Origin: DASSBR01 sp035708085
Lineage (GTDB): Bacteria; Pseudomonadota; Gammaproteobacteria; Natronospirales; DASSBR01
DNA length: 64,000 bases
Direction: 5' to 3'
NCBI GenBank assembly: GCA_035708085.1
Contig: DASSTE010000055.1
Coordinates: 12,734 to 76,733 of the forward strand
Positions 1 through 8,905 of this stretch are shown here, piece by piece. Each line of letters starts with the position of its first letter. Position 1 is the first letter of the stretch. Below the pieces are notes generated by a model. The model saw only the letters and a list, made by a program, of their open reading frames with translations. It was not told the origin of the DNA and made no database searches. The translations under genes were made by a program, and so were the position numbers.

Positions 1-1466
1 TGGTCGTAGAAATCGGCCAAAGCCGCGTCGCCGGCATGATCCTGGCGCGGCACGAGCAAACCCGCCATCAGCACGTTTTGCTTCGCGAATCCGGTATCGA
101 CGGTTTGCAAGTTGATGAAGCTGTGCAACAGCAGGCCGGCACCGGCCAGCAAGGCCGTCGCCAGCGTCAGTTGCAGAATGACGAGGCCACCGCGGAGGCG
201 CTTCGCGCGCCGATCGCCTGACACCGCGCGACCGCCCGCTTGCAACAATGCCTGCAAGTCGGTGCGCGACAAATGCCGGATCGGCAGCAGGCTGACGAGC
301 AACGCGGTGACGCAAACGATGCCGAGGGCGAACAATCCGACCCGCCAGTCAGGGGTCACATTGAAGACGTCGCCGGCCGTCACCAGGCCCGAGGCATCAG
401 CCAGACTCAATGCCCACCAGCCGAGCACAATACCGACCACCCCGCCCGGAGCAGTCAGGCACACAGCTTCGACAAAAAGCTGACGCGCGAGTACCGCGCG
501 AGTCGCACCGAGCGCGGCGCGCATCGTCAGTTCATGCGTGCGGCCGAGCACCCGCGTAAGCAGCAGGTTGGCCACGTTGACGCACGCCATCAGCAGTACT
601 AGCGCCACAGCTCCCTGTAACAACCAGAGCATCGCGCCACGATCGCCGACCAGCACCTGGCGGAGCGGTCGCGCGGCCATTGCGAAGCCGGCGTTCTGAA
701 GACGGCGCCAATCGGAAGCCGTCCCGATTTGCCGCACAAAATCGCGCACCGCGCCGAGCTGCATCGAGACCGTGCTCGTCGTGGCACCCGGCCGCGTCCG
801 ACCGACGAATTCATAGTTCAGCGTGGCGATATTCCCCGACCGCAAAGCATCGGGTGTGATCGTCACCGGCATCCATAAATCGACCGATTCATCCGGAAAC
901 GCAAAGCCGCGCGGCATAACGCCGATGACTCGATAAATGGTGCCGTTGAGCCGAAACTGCTTGCCGAGCGCGTCCGGCGCGCCGCCGAACAGCCGCTGCC
1001 ACAGCGCGTAGCTCAAAACCGCGACCTTGCCGCCCCCCGGCTGATCAGCTTGCCGATCGTAGGTATGGCCAAGCAGCGGCTTGGCTTGCAGCACATTGAA
1101 TAGTGACGCCGTCGCAACCGCCCCTTCGACGCGCGTTGCCCGCCCATTGAATTGCAGGTTGAACGCGGTGGCACCATAAATGGCACCACCCGACAGCGCC
1201 TTCACCCGTTCGTCGATCGTCTTGTACAGCAGAGCGGACACACCGCCGTACTGAATATTGACCTTGGGTTCGCTGACATCGATCTGCACCAACTGGCTGC
1301 CGTGTGGGTACGGCAGCGGCTTCAGAAGATAGCCATTCAGCAGGCTGAAAACCGCCATGTTCGCGCCGATGCCAAGAGCAAGCGTCAGGATGGCGGCGAC
1401 GGCGAAGCCGGGTTTAGCGGCGAGCTGGCGAAGGCCGAAGTGCAGGTCGTTCAGAAAGCCGTTCAT
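1..1466 (-). CDS. ADOP-type ABC permease 1, last of five (partial, C-terminus outside window)
   Basis: First 488 residues of an inner-membrane permease; the gene runs off the left edge. The N-terminus has the shared signature seen in all five paralogues here: an amphipathic start, the motif PGFAVAAILTLALGIGAN in the first membrane segment, then LLKPLPYPH. A MacB_PCD periplasmic domain follows (about residues 50-240), then the first FtsX block starting near residue 280 (GAMLWLLQGAVALVLLMAC, NVANLLLTRVLGR). The second half begins with another membrane segment before the sequence ends. It starts 7 nt after the stop of permease 2, so it is the last visible gene of the export operon. FtsX-type permeases move substrates from the periplasm or outer leaflet by mechanotransmission rather than through the membrane. 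The substrate is unknown. The ATG at 1466 is chosen by alignment with its paralogues. Confidence 0.9.
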   Translation of the reverse strand, partial: MNGFLNDLHFGLRQLAAKPGFAVAAILTLALGIGANMAVFSLLNGYLLKPLPYPHGSQLVQIDVSEPKVNIQYGGVSALLYKTIDERVKALSGGAIYGATAFNLQFNGRATRVEGAVATASLFNVLQAKPLLGHTYDRQADQPGGGKVAVLSYALWQRLFGGAPDALGKQFRLNGTIYRVIGVMPRGFAFPDESVDLWMPVTITPDALRSGNIATLNYEFVGRTRPGATTSTVSMQLGAVRDFVRQIGTASDWRRLQNAGFAMAARPLRQVLVGDRGAMLWLLQGAVALVLLMACVNVANLLLTRVLGRTHELTMRAALGATRAVLARQLFVEAVCLTAPGGVVGIVLGWWALSLADASGLVTAGDVFNVTPDWRVGLFALGIVCVTALLVSLLPIRHLSRTDLQALLQAGGRAVSGDRRAKRLRGGLVILQLTLATALLAGAGLLLHSFINLQTVDTGFAKQNVLMAGLLVPRQDHAGDAALADFYD

Positions 1467-1473
1467 AATTCTT

Positions 1474-3918
1474 TCATTGCTCCATGATCGCGACAGCAGG
1501 ATCCAGCTTCGCGGCGCGCCGCGCCGGCAGGTAACATGCAGCCAAAGTGATGAGGCACAGCACGATCGCACTCGAAATCAACGTCGCGGGATCGAACGGC
1601 GAGACACCAAACAACTGCGCCGAAATCAGATAGCCGCACAGCACCGCGAGGCCCAGCCCTATGACCAGACCGATCGCGAGCAGCCGCAATCCGTCCTTCA
1701 GGATGAGCCACTGCAGGTCACGCGGCAGCGCGCCAAGCGACAGGCGAACACCGCATTCGGCGCGGCGCTGACCAACGGCATAGCTCATGACGGCGTAAAC
1801 GCCGACAATCGCAAGAGCCAGCGCAATGGCACCAAACGCCAGCAACAGCCCCATCGTCGTTTGCCGGCGGCGCAGCAAATCCGCCATCTGGTCGCGCATC
1901 GTATGCATCTGGCTCACGGCGAATTTCGGCGCCACGGCAGCTACCAGATCTTTCACCGGTTGCCTGAGCGAGGCTGGCGGCAACTTGGTGTGGATCAGCA
2001 GGAACATGTCGCTGGACGGCGTCGTGTCCATGTTGAAATAGGTCGCGGGCGTCGACTGCGGCTGAGACAAATGCGAGTACTTGATCGGCGGCACGACGCC
2101 CACGATCGTCCACTTGTGGCCGTAGTACCAGAGCTGTTGGCCAACAGGATCGTCACCATGGAAATATTTGTCGACGACCGAGGTGTCGACTATCGCCCGC
2201 CTTTTCCCCGCGTCACGTGCATCGAAGCGGCGGCCGCGCAGAATTGGAATGCCGAGCGTCTGGAAAAACCCGGGGGTGATGCGATCCATCATCGCGAGCG
2301 GCAGCTTTCCGGAGGGCGACTTGCGCCCGACGATGGCGATCGGGTGAGCGAGGTCACCGCCCATTAACGGCATGAGGTCGGAAACGCCTGCACTGACGAC
2401 ACCGGGCAGCGTATCGATCCGCTGTACCACTTCCTCGTACTTCGCGCTCATCGCCTCGCGGCTCGAAAAATCGTCCCACGACACGGTCAGATGCGCGATC
2501 AGCATATGATCCGTGCGAAACCCCGGATCGACCCTTTGGATATTCACGAAGCTGTGCAGGAGCAGCCCGGCCATCGCGAGCAACCCGGTCGCCAGTGTCA
2601 GTTCCGCGACGACGAGTGCATTGCGCGCACGTTTCGCGCTACGCCCGCCGCCGCTGGTGCGACTGCCGTCCTGCAGGATCATTTGCAAGTCGGTTCCAGC
2701 GAGGTGGCGAATCGGCAGCACACTCACCAGCGCAGCCGTGAGCAGGACCGCGCCCAGCGCAAACAGTCCAACGCGCCAATCCAGCCCGATATCAAAAACG
2801 CTGGCGCCGGCACCGAGCGCGGAGCCGGCGAGGAAGTCCAGGCCCAGCCATGCGAGCCCGATGCCGATGAGTCCGCCGGGGACTGTCAAACACAAGGCTT
2901 CTCCCAGCAATTGCCGTGCCAGCGCGGCGCGTGTCGCGCCCAAGGCGCTGCGCATGGCCATTTCATGACTGCGGCCGAGGATACGCGACAGCAGCAGGTT
3001 CGCGACGTTGACGCAGGTAATCAAAAGGATCAGCAGCACCGCGCCTTGCAGCAGCCACAGGGTTGCCGGCCTCTTACCGAGCAGCTCTTGCCGGTAAGGC
3101 CGCGTATGTAAGGCGAATCCGGAGTTGTGCAAAAACGCCTTGTCGATTCGGCGACCGTCCTCCTTGAACGGCACATGGCCATCCAGCCAGTTATGAACGG
3201 CATGTTGAATCTGCTGTTCGGCACCATCCACACTGGCGCCGGGTTTGAGCCGGCCGATGAAATTGAAGTTGAGATCGAGGAATCGGTTGGGCTTGAAAGC
3301 CTCCGGGCCAACTGCCACCGGCGTCCACATCTCGGCGTCGTGACCGGGAAACGCGAAGCTTTTGGGCATCACGCCGATGATCTTGTACGGCAAGCTCAGG
3401 AACGTGACAGTCGTACCAATGACGCCGGGGTCGCCGCCGAAGGTGTCGCGCCACATGGCATAGCTGATCACCGCCACCTGGTTGCGTCCCTTCTGCTCGT
3501 CGGCGGCGGTGAACGTGCGACCCAGCAGCGGCTGCACGCCCAGCACCCGAAATAGCGAGCCGGCAACCAGGTAATCATAGACATCCATCGCCCGGCCGCC
3601 GACCTTCACGTTGATATCATCGCCGTAGTAAAGTCCGGTCGCGGCGAAAGCATTCGTCTTCGTCTCGATGATCCGGTTCATCAACAGCGAAACGGGCACG
3701 TCGCCGCCCCCGAATTTCGGCACTCCTACATGGACCTCCGCCAGCCGCCCGGCATGCGGATACGGCAGCGGCTTGAACAGGTAGCCGCTCAGGATGCTGA
3801 ACACGGCGGTGTTTGCGCCAATGCCGAGCGCGAGCGTCAGGATCGCAGCGACGGCGAAACCGGGTTTGGTGGCCAGTTGTCGCAGCCCGACGCGCAGGTC
3901 ATTCAGAAAGCCATTCAT
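1474..3918 (-). CDS. ADOP-type ABC permease 2
   Basis: Complete 814-residue permease with two MacB_PCD/FtsX repeats: membrane segment near residues 20-42, periplasmic domain about 50-240, three-helix FtsX block about 285-400, a linker with a helix near 430-450, second periplasmic domain about 475-650, and a C-terminal FtsX block about 690-805 ending in LPARRAAKLDPAVAIMEQ. This duplicated layout is the ADOP family. Such proteins are often 'orphans' without an ATPase, but here an ATPase and adaptor are encoded upstream in the same operon. It lies 11 nt after permease 3 and 7 nt before permease 1. It is the closest relative of permease 4 (same YRQ-LLG-RPATLWLL segment and TCVNVANLLLSRILGR), suggesting recent duplication. 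The start ATG at 3918 follows a purine-rich AAGGGG site. Substrate unknown. Confidence 0.93.
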   Translation of the reverse strand: MNGFLNDLRVGLRQLATKPGFAVAAILTLALGIGANTAVFSILSGYLFKPLPYPHAGRLAEVHVGVPKFGGGDVPVSLLMNRIIETKTNAFAATGLYYGDDINVKVGGRAMDVYDYLVAGSLFRVLGVQPLLGRTFTAADEQKGRNQVAVISYAMWRDTFGGDPGVIGTTVTFLSLPYKIIGVMPKSFAFPGHDAEMWTPVAVGPEAFKPNRFLDLNFNFIGRLKPGASVDGAEQQIQHAVHNWLDGHVPFKEDGRRIDKAFLHNSGFALHTRPYRQELLGKRPATLWLLQGAVLLILLITCVNVANLLLSRILGRSHEMAMRSALGATRAALARQLLGEALCLTVPGGLIGIGLAWLGLDFLAGSALGAGASVFDIGLDWRVGLFALGAVLLTAALVSVLPIRHLAGTDLQMILQDGSRTSGGGRSAKRARNALVVAELTLATGLLAMAGLLLHSFVNIQRVDPGFRTDHMLIAHLTVSWDDFSSREAMSAKYEEVVQRIDTLPGVVSAGVSDLMPLMGGDLAHPIAIVGRKSPSGKLPLAMMDRITPGFFQTLGIPILRGRRFDARDAGKRRAIVDTSVVDKYFHGDDPVGQQLWYYGHKWTIVGVVPPIKYSHLSQPQSTPATYFNMDTTPSSDMFLLIHTKLPPASLRQPVKDLVAAVAPKFAVSQMHTMRDQMADLLRRRQTTMGLLLAFGAIALALAIVGVYAVMSYAVGQRRAECGVRLSLGALPRDLQWLILKDGLRLLAIGLVIGLGLAVLCGYLISAQLFGVSPFDPATLISSAIVLCLITLAACYLPARRAAKLDPAVAIMEQ

Positions 3919-3929
3919 CTCCTACCCCT

Positions 3930-6392
3930 TTACTGCTCCATCATGGCTATGGCCGGGTCGAGCCTTGCCGCGCGACGGGCAGGCAGCCAGCAAGCGAGCA
4001 GCGTGATCGCCGCCAAAACGATGACGGTGCCAATGAGCGTGATGGGATCGTAGGGCGCAATGCCGAACAGCCGCGACGACAGGACGAAGCCGAATATCAC
4101 CGCGAGACCCAGCCCGGTAATCAGCCCGATGCCGAGCAGTTTCAGGCCGTCCTTTATTATCAGCCACAGCAAATTTTCGGGTAGCGCGCCCAAGGCAAGT
4201 CGAATGCCGCACTCCGCCCGCCTCTGCCCGACCGCGTAGCTCATTACGCCGTACACGCCGACTACCGCCAGCGCCAGCGCGATGCCGCCGAAGGCAAGCA
4301 GCAGGAGCACGACCATCTGCTTGTTGCTCAGGCTGCCCGCAACGACCTGGCGCATGGTCTTTATGTTGTACAGCGCGGCCACGGGGTTAATCTTTTGGAC
4401 TGTCTGCCGCAACGTCTTGATCAGCATGTCCGGCGGAATTGAGGTGCGGACAAACAAGCGCGTACGGGTAATGGCCATACGCGCAACATTCTCGTAAACC
4501 TGATAGGTCGGATTGGTTTTATCCAGGCCGCGGACTTTGATCGGCGCCGCTACGCCCACAATGCGCAGCCACTCCTCCTTCTTATGCAGAAAGCGGTAAT
4601 GAGCAATTCTTTTGCCGATGGCATGGCCATTGAAGTATTTGTCGGCGAAGTTCCTGCCGACGACGGCGGTAGGCAGACCAGTAGCGGTATCGCTTGTGAA
4701 GCCATGCCCCTTCAACAAAGGAATGCCGAGAGTCTTGAAGTACTCTGACGTTACCGGATTGACAATCGCTTTCGGCGGCGGTCCATTTCCTCGTGGATGA
4801 CCTTGTATGTCCCAGCCATCAATCCATAAGCCGGTAAGCGGCACCCAGGCACCGACGGCGGCGTACTCTACACTCGGCAGCGCCCGGACATGACGCAGCA
4901 GGTCGACCCGAAAGGCGTTCATCGAATGCTTGAGCTGCTCGCGGTGTTCAGGCGTGTCTGAAAGATTGCTGGCGGAGACTGCCTGAGGCGGTACGAACAC
5001 CCGCGCCGTCAGCATGTTGTTGATATTGAAACCCGGATCGACATGCTCCACGTTCACGAAGCTGTGCAGAAGCAAGCCGGCGCTGGCCAGCAGGGCGGTC
5101 GCAAGTGCCAGTTCGCCGGCTACCAATGCCCCGCGTACGCGTCGAGAGCCGCGACTGCCGGATGCTGTGCGGCCACCCTCCTGAAGCACATTTTGAAGGT
5201 CTGTTTTTGCCAGATGAAAAATCGGCAAGACGCTGACCAACAGCCCGACGCCGCACACGACACAAAGCGCGAACAGGCCAACCCGCCAGCCCATGTCTAT
5301 GCTTGCATTCCCAGCCTGTGACGAGGCAAGACGGATAAGGCGCAAGCATAGCCAACCGATGCCAATGCCCGCGAGTCCGCCTGGCACGGCAAGGCAGAAC
5401 GCTTCAACGACAAGTTGACGTGCAAGCATGGCACGGCTGGCGCCGAGCGCGCTGCGCATCGCCATTTCGTGGCCGCGCCCCAGGATGCGCGCCAGCAGCA
5501 AGCTTGCGACGTTGATGCAGGCAATCAGAAGAACCAGTAGTACCGCCGCTTGCAGCAGGAGCAGCGTCAGCGCCTTGCTGTCAATGTGTCTGTCAGCGAG
5601 CGGCTGAGTGTCGAGGCGGTAGCCGCTGTGCTTCAGCCTAGCCGGCTCAATCATGCTGCGAATACGCGTTGCGGCTGCCTCTATTTGCGGCTTTAATTCG
5701 GCCCGTGTCGCGTGCGGCGCGAGGCGCCCGATCAACTGGTATTCCATCGCCATCGGGTGAGCCTTCAGTTCCGCCGGCTTGATCGTCAGAGGTGCCCAGT
5801 ACCCGATGTCGCTGCTCGGAAACTCGAATCCCGGCGGCATCACTGCGCGTATGCGGTAGATATCCTCATTCAACTTGATCGCACGCCCGATGATATTCGG
5901 GTCGCCGCCAAATTTGCTTTGCCACAAGTGATAGCTGATGACGACTACGCTGCCCTGGCCGGGCCGGTCATTCGCCATAGTGAACGTGCGCCCGAGCAGC
6001 GGTTTGACGCCCAGAGTTTTGAACAGGGATCCCGTCGCCTTGACCCCGGAAATGACATTCGCCCGCCCGTCGGTGCGCAAGTTTGCGGACGTGGTCGAAA
6101 ATGCCGCGACGCTCGAAAAGGCGTTAACGTGATCCCGGAGGTCATCATAGAGGGGAAGAGAGCCCCACATGTCCATGTTTCCGCCGAACTTCGGCATTTG
6201 GGTGTAAATATTGGTCAGTTGCTCGCTGTGTGGATACGGCAGCGGCTTCAACAGGTAATCGTTGAGCACGCTGAATACGGCCGTGTTCGCACCGATGCCG
6301 AGCGCGAGTGTCAGGATTGCGGCGACGGCGAAGCCGGGTTTGGTGGCCAGTTGTCGCAGTCCGAAACGCAGGTCATTCAGAAAGCCATTCAT
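3930..6392 (-). CDS. ADOP-type ABC permease 3
   Basis: Complete 820-residue permease with the same order of parts as its neighbours: N-terminal membrane helix in PGFAVAAILTLALGIGAN, a periplasmic MacB_PCD domain, FtsX block 1 (LLLQAAVLLVLLIACINVAS), a second periplasmic domain and a C-terminal FtsX block (GVMSYAVGQRRAECGIRLAL). Its two periplasmic domains differ markedly from those of permeases 2 and 4 (for example an insertion around WIDGWDIQGHPRG), while the first 45 residues are almost identical at protein and DNA level. It lies 12 nt after permease 4. The ATG at 6392 has GAGGGGG upstream. Divergent extracytoplasmic domains on a constant membrane scaffold suggest paralogues specialised for different ligands, which is inference. 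Confidence 0.93.
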   Translation of the reverse strand: MNGFLNDLRFGLRQLATKPGFAVAAILTLALGIGANTAVFSVLNDYLLKPLPYPHSEQLTNIYTQMPKFGGNMDMWGSLPLYDDLRDHVNAFSSVAAFSTTSANLRTDGRANVISGVKATGSLFKTLGVKPLLGRTFTMANDRPGQGSVVVISYHLWQSKFGGDPNIIGRAIKLNEDIYRIRAVMPPGFEFPSSDIGYWAPLTIKPAELKAHPMAMEYQLIGRLAPHATRAELKPQIEAAATRIRSMIEPARLKHSGYRLDTQPLADRHIDSKALTLLLLQAAVLLVLLIACINVASLLLARILGRGHEMAMRSALGASRAMLARQLVVEAFCLAVPGGLAGIGIGWLCLRLIRLASSQAGNASIDMGWRVGLFALCVVCGVGLLVSVLPIFHLAKTDLQNVLQEGGRTASGSRGSRRVRGALVAGELALATALLASAGLLLHSFVNVEHVDPGFNINNMLTARVFVPPQAVSASNLSDTPEHREQLKHSMNAFRVDLLRHVRALPSVEYAAVGAWVPLTGLWIDGWDIQGHPRGNGPPPKAIVNPVTSEYFKTLGIPLLKGHGFTSDTATGLPTAVVGRNFADKYFNGHAIGKRIAHYRFLHKKEEWLRIVGVAAPIKVRGLDKTNPTYQVYENVARMAITRTRLFVRTSIPPDMLIKTLRQTVQKINPVAALYNIKTMRQVVAGSLSNKQMVVLLLLAFGGIALALAVVGVYGVMSYAVGQRRAECGIRLALGALPENLLWLIIKDGLKLLGIGLITGLGLAVIFGFVLSSRLFGIAPYDPITLIGTVIVLAAITLLACWLPARRAARLDPAIAMMEQ

Positions 6393-6404
6393 GCCCTACC
6401 CCCT

Positions 6405-8858
6405 CTACTGCTCCATCATCGCTATGGCTGGGTCGAGCTTTGCCGCGCGTCGCGCCGGCAGATAACACGCGGCCAGCGTGATGAAGCACAGCACGATGGC
6501 ACTGCCAATCAGCGTCAGCGGATCAAACGGTACAACCCCGAACAACTGCGACGAAATCAGGAAGCCGCATAACACGGCGAGGCCAAGGCCGAGAACAAGG
6601 CCGACCGCAAGCAGCTTCAAACCATCCTTCAATATCAACCATTGCAAATCGCCCGGCAGCGCGCCAAACGCCAAACGAACGCCGCATTCGGCGCGCCGCT
6701 GTCCCACGGCGTAACTCATCACGGCATACACGCCGACAATCGCAAGCGCCAACGCAATCCCACCAAACGCGAGCAGCAAAGTCATCGTTGTCTGGTTATC
6801 GTTCAGCGAATCCAACAATTGCGCGTGCATGGTGTGGATGTCGGCAACGGCGACATTCGGCGCTATCGCGGCCAGCAGGTTTTTTACCGGCTTGATGAGC
6901 GCAGCTGGTGGCAGCTTGGTGTGGATGACAAGATACATATCGGGCGTCACACTGTATTTGCCGATGTCGATGTAAACGGCGGCCGACAATTTGGGCTGCG
7001 ACAATCTCGTGTATTTGACCGGCGGCACAACGCCGACAATGGTGTAGATCTGTTTTGCGCCATAGTCGATCTTTTGCCCGATCGGGTTCACACCGCGAAA
7101 ATACTTTTTGACCACGCGGGCATCGACGATCGCATGCATCTTGCCCGCATCGCGTTCATCGAAGCGTCGCCCGCGTAAAATCGGGATGCCGAGCGTTTTG
7201 AAATAGCCTGGGCTGATAAAATCCTGAATAGCCCCCGGCGACTCGCCCGAAGGCTGCGGTGGCCGGCCGGGGATGGTGAAGCCGTTGAAAATTGCCATAT
7301 TGCTCATCGGCACGGAAGCGGTAATCCCGGATTGCCAAACGCCAGGCAGTCCATCCACGCGCTTCACCACGTGGTTGTAAAACTGGCTCATCGCTTTGTC
7401 GTCCAAATAATCCTTGGGCGACAACAGAAGCTGCGCGATCAATACATGGTCCTTGCGAAAACCGGGATCGACGGCTTCAAGATTCATAAAGCTGTGCAGC
7501 ACCAGGCCGGCGATCGCAAGCAAGCCGGTCGCGAGCGCCAGTTCGGCAATAACGAGCGTATTGCGGACGCGCTTTGCGCCTCGCCCCGCGGTGCTGCGGC
7601 TACCCTCCTGCAAAGCAATTTGCAGATCAGTTTTGGCGAGTTGGCAGATCGGTAAAACGCTAATCAAGGCCGCGGTGACCAGCGCCGCGCCAAGTGCAAA
7701 TAACCCGACGCGCCAGTCAAGCGCGATGTCGAATATGCTGCTACCAACGCCGAGAGCTGAGCCCGCCAGAAAGTGCATGCCGAACCAGGCGAGGCCGAAG
7801 CCGATCAAGCCACCGGGCACTGTCAGGCACAACGCCTCGCCAAGCAGTTGTCGCGCCAGCGCGCCCCGGGTCGCGCCAAGCGTGCTGCGGATCGCGATTT
7901 CATGGCCGCGCCCGAGAATGCGCGACAGCAACAGGTTGGCAACGTTGACGCAGGTGATCAGCAAAATCAGTAACACCGCGCCTTCCAGCAGCCATAAGGT
8001 CGCTGGACGGTTGCCGAGCAATCCCTGCCGGTACGATTGGGCGCGCATCGAAAACCCCATGCTCTTTAGCAGTTTCCGGTTGTACATGAGGTTGCCCACT
8101 TTGATGGGGAAATTATTGTCGGTCCATGTCTGAACCGCTTGCCGTACTTGCCGTTGCGCCGTCGCGATGCTGACGCCGGGTTTGAGCCAGCCAATAAATC
8201 GAGTATCGAGTGCCGATAGAAACCGCGTCGGATCGAAAGTTTTGGGAACGATCGGTTGCGGTAACCATATCGAGATGTCGTGGTCCGGGAACGCGAAGCC
8301 GCGCGGCATTACGCCGACGATTCGATAATCCTCGCTTTCAATATTGACGGCCTTGCCGATGATGTTGGGGTCTGCGCCGAACGTAGTGCGCCAGAGCGAA
8401 TAACTGATGACTACAACCTGGTCGCTGCCAGGCTTCATGTCGGCTTTGGTGAAGGTATGCCCGAGCATGGGCTGCACGCCGAGAACGCGAAACAGCGACG
8501 CCGTAGTGATCAGCCCGCCGACGCGCTGCGCGCGTCTGGCGGCGTTCAGATTGAAATAGTCGCGATGGTAAACGGCACCAGCGGCAAAGGCCTTGGTGTG
8601 CCTTTGAACGATTTGATACATCGGCATCGAGATACCGGAATCACCGCTGCTAAATTTTGGAAGCTCCGTGTTAAGTTGCGCCAACCGGCCGGCGTGCGGG
8701 TACGGTAGCGGCTTGAACAGATAGCCGCTCAGAACGCTGAACACCGCCGTATTGGCGCCGATGCCAAGCGCCAGCGTGAGGATGGCCGCGGCGGCAAATC
8801 CAGGCTTGGCTGTAAGTTGATGAATGCCAAAACGCAGGTCTGTGAGAAAGCCGTTCAT
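6405..8858 (-). CDS. ADOP-type ABC permease 4
   Basis: Complete 817-residue permease, third from last in transcription order. It has two MacB_PCD/FtsX halves; FtsX block 1 is at about residues 285-400 (ATLWLLEGAVLLILLITC) and block 2 at about 690-805 (GVYAVMSYAVGQRRAECGVR). It is the nearest paralogue of permease 2 over the whole length, including the VGVVPPVKYTRLSQP region of the second periplasmic domain. A 47-nt gap separates it from permease 5, the longest gap in the operon, but no promoter or terminator is evident there. Role inferred: membrane component of an export or peptide-sensing ABC complex energised by the ATPase at 11366-12103. Substrate unknown. Confidence 0.93.
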   Translation of the reverse strand: MNGFLTDLRFGIHQLTAKPGFAAAAILTLALGIGANTAVFSVLSGYLFKPLPYPHAGRLAQLNTELPKFSSGDSGISMPMYQIVQRHTKAFAAGAVYHRDYFNLNAARRAQRVGGLITTASLFRVLGVQPMLGHTFTKADMKPGSDQVVVISYSLWRTTFGADPNIIGKAVNIESEDYRIVGVMPRGFAFPDHDISIWLPQPIVPKTFDPTRFLSALDTRFIGWLKPGVSIATAQRQVRQAVQTWTDNNFPIKVGNLMYNRKLLKSMGFSMRAQSYRQGLLGNRPATLWLLEGAVLLILLITCVNVANLLLSRILGRGHEIAIRSTLGATRGALARQLLGEALCLTVPGGLIGFGLAWFGMHFLAGSALGVGSSIFDIALDWRVGLFALGAALVTAALISVLPICQLAKTDLQIALQEGSRSTAGRGAKRVRNTLVIAELALATGLLAIAGLVLHSFMNLEAVDPGFRKDHVLIAQLLLSPKDYLDDKAMSQFYNHVVKRVDGLPGVWQSGITASVPMSNMAIFNGFTIPGRPPQPSGESPGAIQDFISPGYFKTLGIPILRGRRFDERDAGKMHAIVDARVVKKYFRGVNPIGQKIDYGAKQIYTIVGVVPPVKYTRLSQPKLSAAVYIDIGKYSVTPDMYLVIHTKLPPAALIKPVKNLLAAIAPNVAVADIHTMHAQLLDSLNDNQTTMTLLLAFGGIALALAIVGVYAVMSYAVGQRRAECGVRLAFGALPGDLQWLILKDGLKLLAVGLVLGLGLAVLCGFLISSQLFGVVPFDPLTLIGSAIVLCFITLAACYLPARRAAKLDPAIAMMEQ

Positions 8859-8905
8859 GTTGTATCTCTAGTCCCCTTAACGTCCGGGAGCGGGAAATGG
8901 AGAAG

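Noticed and set aside
1357..2367. Long antisense open frames across the permease genes and other GC-rich genes
   Set aside because: They are reverse-strand shadows of coding frames with high third-position GC; composition rich in Arg, Gln, His and Ala, no recognisable domain and no start signals.
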